Positions 1-7,763 of a stretch of 11,021 nt of DNA are shown here, in pieces (the first letter of the stretch is position 1; the number at the start of each line of letters is the position of its first letter). The stretch comes from Candidatus Methanoperedens sp. (GTDB lineage Archaea > Halobacteriota > Methanosarcinia > Methanosarcinales > Methanoperedenaceae), in NCBI GenBank assembly GCA_028679855.1, contig JAJRAP010000275.1:1-11021 (forward strand). Reading direction: 5' to 3'. The position numbers and the translations under genes were made by a program. Under the pieces are notes generated by a model that ran no database searches, had not been told where the DNA came from, and was given only the letters and a program-made list of their open reading frames with translations.

Positions 1-218
1 TGGATTCTGCTGTATCTCAGGGGCTTTCTTATGTGGAGTGGCTCTTCAAATACAGGGATACGGAATTTAAGAATGCAGGACTGGGTATGACTGTCTTAGA
101 GCAGGTCAAAAAGCTAAACTGCGAGATGGCGGCTGCATATATTGATCCGGGTTGGATAAAGGATGAGAATATTTCTATAAAAGGAATAAACCTGTTATCC
201 TGTCTCTATTCACCGTGA
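1..218 (+). CDS. 3' end of an unrecognised gene (5' end outside window)
   Basis: The frame whose first full codon begins at base 3 is open from the window edge to a TGA at 216-218, giving about 71 residues that start DSAVSQGLSYVEWL. A GTG at 33 lies inside this frame, but the frame is open upstream of it, so the gene most likely starts outside the window. The tail is soluble-looking, with a YRDTEF stretch and a PGWIKDE stretch, and I recognise no family. It converges on the DHH phosphoesterase gene, and the two coding ends overlap by 9 bases (210-218), which leaves no room for a terminator between them. It could also be a chance open frame opposite the start of the intergenic region. The plausible protein composition makes a real gene end somewhat more likely. 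Confidence 0.5.
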   Translation, partial: DSAVSQGLSYVEWLFKYRDTEFKNAGLGMTVLEQVKKLNCEMAAAYIDPGWIKDENISIKGINLLSCLYSP

Positions 219-1172
219 TATCTTATCCATCCCGATCTTAAGCGAATTCTTCGCATACTCCACGCATTTTGAAAGTATAACATCCGCATCCCCGGATACA
301 TCCATCCCTGCCGCTCCCTCATGCCCCCCACCAGTTCCATTATACTTAACACTTATTTCTTCCATCAGTTTTGCGAGATTGACACCTGCGTTGATGGCGC
401 ATTTCCTGGCACGGGCGCTCATCTTGACCTGGTCACCATCTTTTGATGTCACAAAAGCCACGTCAGCGCCTATTGAAATAAGATTAGAAGCTGCAGCCCC
501 TCCGAACGAGCTTACCTGTGAGGTTACGATCACCCAGTCATCCACTCTTTCTATCACCGAACGCTGGGCAGCTTTCAGGAAAGCGATACGCATCGAGATG
601 TCCTGCGGGAGTGTTGAAAGGGCGTCCATCACCTCGCTGTATTCGATGCCGCTAAGTTCGATAAGTTCTGCCACCGCCTTGAACGAATCAGACGAGGCAT
701 GCTTGAAATTCCCGGTATCTGTGATAATGCCTGCTATCAGGGCAAATGCAACGCGCCTCATAACGGGCGCCCCCATTATGTTCAGTACTTCAAGAACTAT
801 CTCGGCTGTTGATCTTTTGTTCCTGTGAAGCGAGAATGCCGCGTTTTCATTCAGTGAAGTCGTAGCATGATGGTCTATAACTGCATAATTCTTCAGTTGA
901 AACCCGTTCAACTGTGCGAGCGTGGAAGTATCAACTACAACAACAAGATCATAATCCGGTGCCGGATCTGTTACAAATTCGATATTCAACTGTTTTGCCA
1001 GTACAGACGCCACCCTGTCGCAGCCGTCGATGACGCCTATGGTGCCCCCTATGGCTTCTTTCAGAGCGAAAGCGCTTCCAAGCGCATCAGGGTCTGCGTT
1101 CCTGTGGCATAAATAAAGGATATTGTGGTAATCCAGCAGTTGATTATAGAATTCTGCTTCGTCAATCTCCAT
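210..1172 (-). CDS. DHH/DHHA1-family phosphoesterase (NrnA/RecJ-like, archaeal)
   Basis: A 320-residue soluble protein of the DHH superfamily, whose members are Mn-dependent phosphoesterases that hydrolyse nanoRNA, single-stranded DNA, pAp or cyclic dinucleotides. All metal-binding motifs are visible: H23-R-N-A-D27-P-D29-A-L-G-S (motif I), D81-T-S (motif II), D100-H-H (motif III) and GIITD152TGNF (motif IV). The C-terminal DHHA1 substrate-binding domain carries GGGHEGAAG at 281-289. The length fits the short NrnA-like class rather than full RecJ, and there is no OB-fold or CBS extension, so the exact substrate is not determined. ATG at 1170-1172 lies two bases after the prefoldin stop, so the gene is probably translated from the same mRNA as pfdB and pcc1. 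This neighbourhood recurs in Euryarchaeota as I recall it. The enzyme family is certain and the substrate unknown. Confidence 0.93.
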   Translation of the reverse strand: MEIDEAEFYNQLLDYHNILYLCHRNADPDALGSAFALKEAIGGTIGVIDGCDRVASVLAKQLNIEFVTDPAPDYDLVVVVDTSTLAQLNGFQLKNYAVIDHHATTSLNENAAFSLHRNKRSTAEIVLEVLNIMGAPVMRRVAFALIAGIITDTGNFKHASSDSFKAVAELIELSGIEYSEVMDALSTLPQDISMRIAFLKAAQRSVIERVDDWVIVTSQVSSFGGAAASNLISIGADVAFVTSKDGDQVKMSARARKCAINAGVNLAKLMEEISVKYNGTGGGHEGAAGMDVSGDADVILSKCVEYAKNSLKIGMDKISR

Positions 1173-1174
1173 GA

Positions 1175-1531
1175 CTATTGCGCAGAAGGTGTACCGATAG
1201 CCTGCTTGAGCTGCTCCTGGAGCTGCTGGAACCGTTTCTGAGCTCGCTCTTCCTGGCGTGCGAGTGTCTGCATTCGCAGGTCAAGCGTATCCTTTTTTTC
1301 CTTTAGGGATTCTTTTGTCTTATCACGTTCTGTTCTTATCAATATATCCCCGATAGCCCTGTAGACTACTGCATCAGCATCGAGTTTTTCAAGCTCCTCA
1401 AGAGCAAGGTCTGTCTCTTTCAATGTTATTTCGACCTGGTTTTTCTGAACTGCGATCGCCTGCGCCTGCTGCTGGATCTGCTGCAACTGCGCAAGCTGGT
1501 TTTTAATCTGTGGGGGTAAATCTGAACTCAT
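1175..1531 (-). CDS. pfdB: Prefoldin subunit beta
   Basis: A 118-residue protein with the prefoldin beta pattern: an N-terminal coiled coil rich in glutamine (LAQLQQIQQQAQAIAVQK, about residues 13-30), a central beta-hairpin region with AVVYRAIGDILI (about 54-65), and a second charged coiled coil to the C-terminus. Archaeal prefoldin is an alpha2-beta4 jellyfish-shaped chaperone that holds unfolded proteins in its coiled-coil tentacles and passes them to the thermosome. The length is typical. The start is supported by a ribosome binding site AGGTGA at 1538-1543, six bases before the ATG. It ends with TAG two bases before the DHH gene and lies 43 bases after pcc1, so the three form an operon. 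The alpha subunit is not in the window. Confidence 0.97.
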   Translation of the reverse strand: MSSDLPPQIKNQLAQLQQIQQQAQAIAVQKNQVEITLKETDLALEELEKLDADAVVYRAIGDILIRTERDKTKESLKEKKDTLDLRMQTLARQEERAQKRFQQLQEQLKQAIGTPSAQ

Positions 1532-1537
1532 TTATAT

Positions 1538-1543
1538 TCACCT
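1538..1543 (-). promoter_or_regulatory. Shine-Dalgarno site of pfdB
   Basis: AGGTGA on the minus strand, six bases upstream of the prefoldin ATG. It fixes the start and shows that this organism uses Shine-Dalgarno initiation inside operons. Confidence 0.75.
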
Positions 1544-1574
1544 GAATCTGCGTGTAGTATTGCCAAGCCCTGAT

Positions 1575-1814
1575 TTATAACTTGTGCATCGAGCTCATTT
1601 CGCAGGAAATTTTGATCAGACGCAGCCACCCGTTCAGGGCGGCTCTCATCGATACGATGTCGCTGGCTTCCACGTTTAAAAAAAGTATATCATTATCCAG
1701 TCTGAGAGCAGATCTTGTGCGCTGGTACTCTTCCTCCAGTTCAGGAAGCAATGACTCATAGATTATCCTGCTGTTACTTCCAAAGTCGAACTCGAATTCT
1801 GCGAGAATTATCAT
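1575..1814 (-). CDS. pcc1: KEOPS complex subunit Pcc1
   Basis: A 79-residue protein of the Pcc1 family, the small dimerising subunit of the KEOPS complex (Kae1-Bud32-Cgi121-Pcc1). KEOPS makes the N6-threonylcarbamoyladenosine modification at position 37 of tRNAs that read ANN codons. The sequence shows the family's beta-alpha-beta-beta-alpha layout: an opening strand (IILAEFEFDF), the helix with SLLPELEEEYQRTR, a strand pair around ILFLNVEASD, and the signature last helix SMRAALNGWLRLIKIS (about residues 55-70). The length is normal. ATG at 1812-1814 has no clear Shine-Dalgarno site but lies about 30 bases downstream of TATA-like sequence, so it may be leaderless. It heads the pcc1-pfdB-DHH cluster. 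In many archaea rpl37Ae and rpoP lie upstream, but here a divergent membrane-protein gene does. Confidence 0.9.
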   Translation of the reverse strand: MIILAEFEFDFGSNSRIIYESLLPELEEEYQRTRSALRLDNDILFLNVEASDIVSMRAALNGWLRLIKISCEMSSMHKL

Positions 1815-1829
1815 TTCAGTGGTTAAATG

Positions 1830-1850
1830 TTTATATTCACGTTTATATTT
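1830..1850. promoter_or_regulatory. Likely two-way promoter region with two TTTATATT boxes
   Basis: The 64-base gap between pcc1 and the CNNM gene is AT-rich and holds two copies of TTTATATT, at 1830-1837 and 1842-1849, spaced 12 bases apart. Read on plus, the second box lies about 33 bases before the ATG at 1879, which fits an archaeal TATA element with a short leader. Read on minus, the reverse complement AATATAAA at 1842-1849 lies about 32 bases before the pcc1 ATG, which fits a nearly leaderless transcript. This assignment rests only on spacing and composition. Confidence 0.45.
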
Positions 1851-1878
1851 TCGTTTGCAGTTAAATTTTTAAGCCGAC

Positions 1879-2958
1879 ATGATATATATGGTTGATTATC
1901 TGATGGATTCATGGATAACGTTTGAAATAATTATAATACTGGTACTGATAGTATTTTCGGCATTTTTCTCACTCTCTGAGGCTGCGCTTCTTTCTGTGGG
2001 CAAAATTCGGATAAGGCACCTTGCAGAATCAGGGAACAACAACGCAAAAAAAGTCGTTAGATTGCATGAGAACCCGGAGCGTTTCCTCACTGCCATTCTG
2101 GTAGGGAACAACATCGTGAACATAAGCGCCTCTGTACTGGCTACTGATACTGCTTTACGTTATTTTGGAGATTCCGGCCTCGCAATCGCGACAGGTGTGA
2201 TGACCCTGTTCATCCTTGTATTCGGGGAGGTACTCCCGAAGACGATTGCATCAAGGAACGCGGAAAATATCGCGATGCTGGTAGCGAATCCCATAATGAT
2301 CGTAATAAATATCTTTAGACCTATTGTCTGGTTCCTTACCACCATCGTAAATTCCATGATCCTGCTTTTGGGAGGAAAAGAACGCGTAAAGCATCCCTTT
2401 ATCACTGAGGAATTGATCAACATGATGCTGAAGGTGGGAGAAAAAGAGGGCACCATCGAAAAACACGAGAGGGAGATAATCAGTAATGTTTTTGATTTCA
2501 CGGATGAGAAAGCGCACGGTGTGATGACGCGAAGAGAGAATATTACCAGTATTGAAGAATCCGAAACGCTTGAGATAGCACTTAAGCTGATCAATGAATC
2601 CGGTCATTCCAGAATACCGGTTTACAAGAAGGATTTTGACAATATCATCGGTATGATATATGCAAAGGATTTCCTGAAGTTCAGAGATTACGAGCTTGGG
2701 AGGATAAAGGTGCATGAAATCCTGCGCCCTCTCCTTATCGTGAAAGCAGGGCAGGAGATATCATCGGTAATGAAGGAGCTGCAGCAGAAGAATATGGCTA
2801 TCTCAATAGTGGTGGATAACAACATGAAGGTAATGGGGCTTGTGTCTATCGAGGATATCCTTGAGGAACTTGTCGGGGAGATATTCGATGAGTACGATGT
2901 GGAGACGGAAAAATCTCAGGCAGGGACACAGAATGGAATCAAGGGATGCAATACATAG
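1879..2958 (+). CDS. CNNM/DUF21-CBS domain membrane protein (CorC-like ion transporter family)
   Basis: A 359-residue membrane protein of the CNNM/CorB family, linked to Mg2+ (or Na+) export and metal homeostasis. The N-terminal DUF21 domain (about residues 13-165) has hydrophobic segments at about 14-30, 100-118 and 134-163, and the family's conserved sites FSLSEAA (30-36), ILVGNNIVNI (73-82) and FGEVLPK (115-121). An acidic linker with EKEGTIEKHE follows. A CBS pair (about 205-340) includes HSRIPVY and the end motif GLVSIEDILEELVGEI. The chain stops soon after CBS2, so the C-terminal CorC/HlyC domain of many bacterial members is absent, as in many archaeal ones. ATG 1879 is the first start after the TATA-like boxes. 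ATGs at 1888 and 1903 are in frame and also possible. It converges on rqcH with 16 bases between the stops. Confidence 0.9.
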   Translation: MIYMVDYLMDSWITFEIIIILVLIVFSAFFSLSEAALLSVGKIRIRHLAESGNNNAKKVVRLHENPERFLTAILVGNNIVNISASVLATDTALRYFGDSGLAIATGVMTLFILVFGEVLPKTIASRNAENIAMLVANPIMIVINIFRPIVWFLTTIVNSMILLLGGKERVKHPFITEELINMMLKVGEKEGTIEKHEREIISNVFDFTDEKAHGVMTRRENITSIEESETLEIALKLINESGHSRIPVYKKDFDNIIGMIYAKDFLKFRDYELGRIKVHEILRPLLIVKAGQEISSVMKELQQKNMAISIVVDNNMKVMGLVSIEDILEELVGEIFDEYDVETEKSQAGTQNGIKGCNT

Positions 2959-2974
2959 GACCCATTGATCAGTA

Positions 2975-4939
2975 TCAGTCTTTTACCCTCGACCTCCCCG
3001 GTGGCATGAACATCGCTATCTTATCAGGAGAAGCTATCTCCTTGATGAGCCTCTTATCCTCGAATTTATCAGTCAGCATCCTGTATATCTTCTTTGAGAG
3101 GTCGTTTTGCTCAAACTCTCCCGGCTCTAATTCCATAACGAACTGCGCAATCTTACTCACCGCGCTCACAGGTCCTCCTATCAGCCTCTTCTCCTCGTTA
3201 AGAATAAGACCCAGCGCCGCGCCCAGCAAGACGTCCTTGTAATAGTTGCGCTGCCCGCGTATCACAAAAGCGCCTTTTGCCACATATTCCCCCGACTCAG
3301 GGGTCTTTGAAACTTGCTCAGGAAGCACCCAGTAGGCATCCCCGCTTGCCTGTCCTGATTTCCAGATAACCGAATAAGAGACAGTGAACTGCGCCGCTTC
3401 CATAAGAGTGGTTTCTGGAACCTCTTTACCTTCAGTCTTGACGACTACGGCAGGTGAACCAGATACGTGGGCATGGAAGAAGATGTCCCTCTTCTCAAGG
3501 TATTTTTTCACGATATCCTCATTACTCTGGGCATCCCTGCCGCCGATGACGAGGAAGCCGTCAGAGGAGACAAACCACCTGAACTGCTCGTACCATTTCT
3601 GTTTGTGAACCGGGAACTTCTGCCTGGTCTTTTTCGGAACATCTTCTTTCCCGGTGAGCTTTTTTGTAGCCTCGATCGCCTCAAGTGCGCCCTTTATCTT
3701 TGAAGACAATTTTTTGGATCTGTCGTAATACATCTGAGAATTTTGCGTTACTGAAAGCATGGCGTCCAGTTCAATTTCTTCGTTATCAAGCGTGATCGTA
3801 ATAGCTCCTTTACTCGCATTAACGGATTTGATAACTCTGGCTTCAGGGACATCCGATCTTTTTAAAATGTTCTTGATATCGTCCCATGAATAGCCCTTTT
3901 CCCTTGCGGCTTTAATCGCGTTCAGGATGCCATCAACGGTCTGATAATGGGAGTAAATCAGTTCGCCCCTGCTAACCAGCTTTCCCTCATCATCCCTGAA
4001 TTTCTCAAGCGCCTGGATCTGCTTCTGCAGGCGGTACTCATATAGCCCGGTCTTTTTATTTTTTGTATCCTTTATTTCTTTTATCTGCTCGCGTTTTTTT
4101 TCAGCCCCTGCACTGAAATATTCATCCAGCGCATCGTTGAATGTGCCAGGATATTTCTTTTCGTTTTTCTCATAATGGGAAAGCTCAAAAGGAAGGACAT
4201 CAACAGGTTTTCCATCCTTTAATACGATATGTGGTTTCAGTTCAGCACCCAGTGGTCTGAACACCTCCTGCATTGCTTTGTGCATATCAGATACATCAGT
4301 CAATTGTTTTGCTGGCATATTTTTATTGATCCCTGCACGAGTGCAGACTTCTTCTGCATACTGTCCACCCATGTTCATGCGAGTCGCCACTGTCCTGACA
4401 ATGTCATTATCTGAGCGGGAGAACATCTCTTTCAATTCGTCAGGAGTGGCTGCGACTGGGCTTAACTGCCCTTGCGGAAGCTCATACACCTCGCCCCGTA
4501 TAACCTTTCGGTCCCTGAAGCTGATGGACTTTAATGGCAGGATGATCTTTTTTTCGGAATCCAGCAAAATAATGTTACCCCGTGAAAAAAGCTCAATGAG
4601 CAGTATTGTTGTGTCTTCCCCCCGCTGGATGGATAGCTCGATTATGCGGTCAAAATCATACTGCAAGATGTCTGTAATCCTTCCTCCGCTTAAGTGTTTG
4701 CGAAGCAGCATGGGGAAAGATTGAGGGAATTTTTGGGCTTCCTCAGGGTGCGCGGTCAGGTGCATGCGCCTCCCTGCCTCGATGACCAGATTCGTCCTGC
4801 CTTCTTTGAAGATATGGAGACTTATCCTTATTTCATCAGGTGAGTGCTGGTAGATCTTCATGATCTTTGCATCGAGAAGCCGGGGATGGAGTTCCCTTAC
4901 GAGCGCAGCCACATCCACACTTGACATTTCCTGTTTCAT
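2975..4939 (-). CDS. rqcH: RqcH (NEMF/Rqc2/FbpA family ribosome rescue factor)
   Basis: A 654-residue homologue of RqcH/NEMF/Rqc2, which binds the stalled large ribosomal subunit with peptidyl-tRNA and recruits tRNA to add C-terminal tails that mark nascent chains for destruction. The N-terminal NFACT-N domain carries D9 and D97-R98, which match the D9/D98/R99 positions important for tRNA recruitment in yeast Rqc2. A helix-hairpin-helix region follows (about 220-250), then a coiled-coil region, about 300-430 including the loop, with KKREQIKEIKDTKNKK and KQIQALEKF. The NFACT-R/DUF814 domain (about 500-610) has WFVSSDGFLVIGGRDAQSNE and DIFFHAHVSGSP. The frame is open back to 5077, but that longer start would overlap the radical SAM gene. 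ATG 4939 places D9 at the family position and follows a TATA-like box. The length is typical for archaea. Confidence 0.95.
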   Translation of the reverse strand: MKQEMSSVDVAALVRELHPRLLDAKIMKIYQHSPDEIRISLHIFKEGRTNLVIEAGRRMHLTAHPEEAQKFPQSFPMLLRKHLSGGRITDILQYDFDRIIELSIQRGEDTTILLIELFSRGNIILLDSEKKIILPLKSISFRDRKVIRGEVYELPQGQLSPVAATPDELKEMFSRSDNDIVRTVATRMNMGGQYAEEVCTRAGINKNMPAKQLTDVSDMHKAMQEVFRPLGAELKPHIVLKDGKPVDVLPFELSHYEKNEKKYPGTFNDALDEYFSAGAEKKREQIKEIKDTKNKKTGLYEYRLQKQIQALEKFRDDEGKLVSRGELIYSHYQTVDGILNAIKAAREKGYSWDDIKNILKRSDVPEARVIKSVNASKGAITITLDNEEIELDAMLSVTQNSQMYYDRSKKLSSKIKGALEAIEATKKLTGKEDVPKKTRQKFPVHKQKWYEQFRWFVSSDGFLVIGGRDAQSNEDIVKKYLEKRDIFFHAHVSGSPAVVVKTEGKEVPETTLMEAAQFTVSYSVIWKSGQASGDAYWVLPEQVSKTPESGEYVAKGAFVIRGQRNYYKDVLLGAALGLILNEEKRLIGGPVSAVSKIAQFVMELEPGEFEQNDLSKKIYRMLTDKFEDKRLIKEIASPDKIAMFMPPGRSRVKD

Positions 4940-4960
4940 TACCGCGTTAAAGGCTTTTGA

Positions 4961-4970
4961 ACAATTTAAG
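4961..4970 (-). promoter_or_regulatory. TATA-like box upstream of rqcH
   Basis: CTTAAATTGT on the minus strand is centred about 27 bases before the rqcH ATG at 4939. That spacing would give a leaderless or nearly leaderless mRNA, and no Shine-Dalgarno site precedes this ATG. On the other strand GCTAAAATA at about 4988-4996 sits a similar distance before the radical SAM ATG at 5021 and may serve that gene. The call rests on spacing and composition only. Confidence 0.35.
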
Positions 4971-5020
4971 ATTTCTCTGTTAACAAAGCTAAAATAGGAT
5001 GATGATGTCCATGATGGCGG

Positions 5021-6454
5021 ATGAGCCAGAAAGAAAAAAGAACCATCATAATGTTCAACCCGATGCCGGTAAAACATCCTGTCGCACAGCCTAATAAAAA
5101 AACCACCTCCCTTCAGGTTCCTCTTGTGAACGTCCCCCTGTCGCTCCTTGCACTTGCGAGGATGGTCAGGGACAGGTTCGATGTCAGGATAATCAATGCA
5201 GTGGTGGATACTGATTACAGGGAAAGTGTTCTTGATGCATCAGATAATGCCCTGTGCCTTGCTGTCAGCAGCATGACCTGCTACCAGATCCGTGACGGGA
5301 TCGATGTGTGCAGGGCGGTCAAAGAAAAACATCCCGGTCTGCCTGTCATATGGGGAGGATACCACCCTTCTTCAGAGCCTGCACAGACCCTCGGGAGTCA
5401 GTTCATTGACATAGTCATCAGGGGACAGGGCGAACTGACATTCAGGGAAGTCGTTGAAAGGCTTGGCGAAAATGGTTCTCTTGCCGGTATCCAGGGCGTA
5501 TCTTATAAAGAAGGCAGCCGCATCATACATAACCCGGACAGGAAATTCTCGGACATCAATGAATTTCCCGCAGTGCCCTATGACATGATCGACGTGGAGC
5601 GCCATGTCAAAGGCTACAAGTTCGGCACACGATGCCTTGATTATTACTTAAGCCAGGGCTGCGCCTCAGGATGCAGTTTCTGCTCTGAACCCGTTTTCTG
5701 CGGCAGGCGCTGGTCAGGACTTCTGCCTGAAACAGCCGTCATGGAACTTGAAAACCTTGCAAAAACATACAACATCGACACCCTCATGATTAGGGACAGC
5801 GATTTCTTCCTGAACGTGAAGAGAGTGAAGGCGCTGTGTGAGCTTTTGATCGAGAAAGATATTGGCATCAGGCTTACAAGCGTCAATGCCAGGATGGAGC
5901 ATTTTTCCCGCATCGATGACAGCATAATTTCGCTCTGCCGCAGGGCGGGCATATGCGAGGTCTTTTTCGGTTTTGAGAGCGGGCTTCAGGAAGGACTTGA
6001 CGCCATGAACAAGGACGCAAAGGTAAGCCAGATAAGGACGTGCACACAGAAATGCTTGAAGCACAACATCTATATCCGCGGTTCGTTCATGTTCGGAATA
6101 CCGGGGATGGACGTAAAGAAAGAGGTCACAAGCAACTTCAAGGAAATAAATGAGCTCATCTGCGCTTATGGGGAACGGCTTGAACATCTTGATATACTGC
6201 TCTCGTTCTTCACGCCGTATCCAAATACTCCCCTCTATGACACGGCGATAAAATGCGGCTTAAAACCTCTTGACACGCTTGCTGACTGGGGCGACTTTGA
6301 CCAGTTCGATTTCAAGGCTCCCTGGTTCCCGCAGGAATATTTCGACCTTGTGAGGGATTTCAGGGCTGGTATGCCTTGGAACTCGGGGTGCGAGTTTGAG
6401 GAGTGGCGCGGATTTTATGGTGGGATCATGGAGCGGCTGGAGAAACTGAAATGA
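5021..6454 (+). CDS. B12-binding-type radical SAM protein (BchE-like layout), substrate unknown
   Basis: A 477-residue protein with the layout of class B radical SAM enzymes. The N-terminal Rossmann-like cobalamin-binding region (about 8-150) includes VIWGGYHPSSEP (109-120), typical of the family, but no DxHxxG motif, so a base-off histidine is not evident. The radical SAM barrel follows, with the 4Fe-4S motif C214-A-S-G-C218-S-F-C221, then RRWSGLLPE, an MIRDSDFF segment and EVFFGFESGLQEGLDAM, which are usual barrel signatures. The C-terminal part is rich in aromatic residues (WGDFDQFDF, PWFPQEYF). The start is the first ATG after an in-frame TGA at 5012-5014. It is divergent from rqcH and converges on the mptN-like gene with 9 bases between the stops, so no operon partner points to its substrate. 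Methyl transfer or ring chemistry would be typical but cannot be assigned. Confidence 0.9.
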   Translation: MSQKEKRTIIMFNPMPVKHPVAQPNKKTTSLQVPLVNVPLSLLALARMVRDRFDVRIINAVVDTDYRESVLDASDNALCLAVSSMTCYQIRDGIDVCRAVKEKHPGLPVIWGGYHPSSEPAQTLGSQFIDIVIRGQGELTFREVVERLGENGSLAGIQGVSYKEGSRIIHNPDRKFSDINEFPAVPYDMIDVERHVKGYKFGTRCLDYYLSQGCASGCSFCSEPVFCGRRWSGLLPETAVMELENLAKTYNIDTLMIRDSDFFLNVKRVKALCELLIEKDIGIRLTSVNARMEHFSRIDDSIISLCRRAGICEVFFGFESGLQEGLDAMNKDAKVSQIRTCTQKCLKHNIYIRGSFMFGIPGMDVKKEVTSNFKEINELICAYGERLEHLDILLSFFTPYPNTPLYDTAIKCGLKPLDTLADWGDFDQFDFKAPWFPQEYFDLVRDFRAGMPWNSGCEFEEWRGFYGGIMERLEKLK

Positions 6455-6463
6455 TTTAGCCAT

Positions 6464-7333
6464 CTACACCAGATTGAACACATACTCCACAATTCCAGCC
6501 GTCACATCCACCCCGCACGCTTCGAATATTCCCTTACCTGAAGGCGTCCCGTTTATCTCAAGAACATAATCCCTGTTCCCCTCGATGATATCAACGCCCG
6601 CATACACAGTGCCCGTGACCTTTGCAGCTTTCAGGGCGATCTTTTCCTGCTCCCGGGTCAGCGCACAAACCTGCGCCCTTCCACCCTGGCTCAGGTTGTT
6701 TATCCAGCTTCCTGCCGGTGCTATCCTGTATATAGAGCCTTTAACTTCCCCATCCACCACGAACACCCTGATGTCCCTTCCTGGATTGCGGATGAACTCC
6801 TGCATGTAGAGCATGCCGTTTTTTTCAAGAAGCATCCTGAGCTTCGACTCCCCCCCTGCATCATACTTCACGCATTCAACTCCTATACCCTTATAACCGA
6901 AAACCGGCTTAACCACTGCGCGCCCGAATGAAGACAGTGCCTGAAACGCCGCCTCCACATCGCCAGTTACCACTGTCCTGGGCGTGGGGATGCCATTTTT
7001 CTGGAACAGGCAGCTTGATACATACTTGTTCGCTGCCCGCGCTATCGCCTCAGGGGAATTGATGACCGCCACACCAGAGTCCCTCAACCGGCACAGGATT
7101 TCGAACCTCAACGCTGCGCCGTTCTGTGCTGCCGGTCCCATATCCCTTACGATGATCGCATCAAGGGATGTAAGCTCGAGCTTGCCAGCATATATTTTTC
7201 CTGACGGGATATCAGAAGTCGCATTGCTGAAGCTGAATTTTACTGGCTGCATGCCAGAATGAGTAACTGAATCACAGAGTGCTACCCCAGTCCAGTCTTC
7301 AGGGTCTGTCACCGCTATTCCTATCTTTTTCAT
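6464..7333 (-). CDS. mptN: RimK-type ATP-grasp glutamate ligase, likely MptN (tetrahydromethanopterin:L-glutamate ligase)
   Basis: A 289-residue ATP-grasp enzyme of the RimK family. MptN adds an alpha-linked glutamate to tetrahydromethanopterin to make tetrahydrosarcinapterin, the C1 carrier of Methanosarcinales. Visible features are the N-terminal domain with IIVRDMGP (60-67), K103 and FQKNGIPTPRT before the central domain, the nucleotide-binding VVKPVFGYKGIGV (140-152), YMQEFIRNPGRDIRVFV, IAPAGSWINNLSQGG, and the Mg2+-binding E259-I-N261-G-T-P at the C-terminus. The assignment to MptN rather than LysX, RimK or CofF rests on overall resemblance and archaeal context, so the substrate is less sure than the enzyme class. 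ATG 7333 is preceded by AGGGA about nine bases upstream and overlaps the stop of the BRO/Fic ORF as ATGA. The stop is TAG. Confidence 0.72.
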   Translation of the reverse strand: MKKIGIAVTDPEDWTGVALCDSVTHSGMQPVKFSFSNATSDIPSGKIYAGKLELTSLDAIIVRDMGPAAQNGAALRFEILCRLRDSGVAVINSPEAIARAANKYVSSCLFQKNGIPTPRTVVTGDVEAAFQALSSFGRAVVKPVFGYKGIGVECVKYDAGGESKLRMLLEKNGMLYMQEFIRNPGRDIRVFVVDGEVKGSIYRIAPAGSWINNLSQGGRAQVCALTREQEKIALKAAKVTGTVYAGVDIIEGNRDYVLEINGTPSGKGIFEACGVDVTAGIVEYVFNLV

Positions 7334-7761
7334 TTCATCAGTCCCTGACGCATGAAGAAGGAATCAAGAGCCTTGTAATATGAATTCCTGCCGTTGCCGT
7401 CCACGAACGTATGGATCCTTACGAACTCGTAATGGGATATGCCTGCTACCATGACAGGGTCAAGTTTTTTTGCCTCGCCCGAGTTGACCCATTCAAGGAA
7501 CTCCCTCATGGATTCAGTATTGGCGCAGTCAGTTTTGTAACTCTTACCATCTGCAGATGGCAGTTTCAGTTGTACCCAAATTGGGGACAACTCAAGTTGT
7601 TGAAATTCTCTAACTTTGATTTTGCCCCAATATTGCCTTGGCGTTGGACTATCTGTTAATGTCTGTACAACATCAACTACCGAAAAATACCACTGATCTT
7701 CATGCCAAATTCTTCTTATTCTACTTCCCTCGAAGACAACAAGTGCATCTTTTGAATCCAT
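7330..7761 (-). pseudogene. BRO-N / Fic chimeric remnant
   Basis: A 143-residue frame joining two families. Its first part is a BRO-N domain as found in phage antirepressor-like proteins: WYFSVVDVVQTLTDSPTPRQYW, then WVQLKLPSADGKSYKTDCANTE. At about base 7512 it switches to a Fic domain core, MREFLEWVNSG, then SHYEFVRIHTFVDGNGR. HTFVDGNGR fits the Fic motif HxFx(D/E)GN(G/K)R used for AMP transfer from ATP. Directly after GNGR, at about base 7386, it jumps to NSYYKALDSFF, which in full Fic proteins lies about 30 residues further on, so an internal segment is lost. The frame stayed open across both joins. ATG 7761 follows GAGG at a good distance; ATG 7767 overlaps the preceding stop. The stop overlaps the mptN start. 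It is probably a non-functional remnant, although the short chimera could be translated. Confidence 0.75.
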
Positions 7762-7763
7762 AA

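Noticed and set aside
379..828. 149-codon plus-strand frame inside the DHH gene
   Set aside because: It lies wholly opposite a gene with complete catalytic motifs, and its composition (Ser/Ala/Arg-rich) is that of a shadow frame.
2160..2715. Two minus-strand frames opposite the CNNM gene
   Set aside because: They mirror the codons of a well-supported membrane protein and show no domain of their own.
4940..5077. N-terminal extension of rqcH to ATG 5077
   Set aside because: The extra 46 residues (FYRHRVEHYDGSFFF...) are not family-like and overlap the divergent radical SAM gene. ATG 4939 places the conserved D9 and D97-R98 at the expected positions.
5714..6187. 157-codon minus-strand frame opposite the radical SAM gene
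   Set aside because: It is antisense to the radical SAM barrel, with no start signal and no recognisable family.
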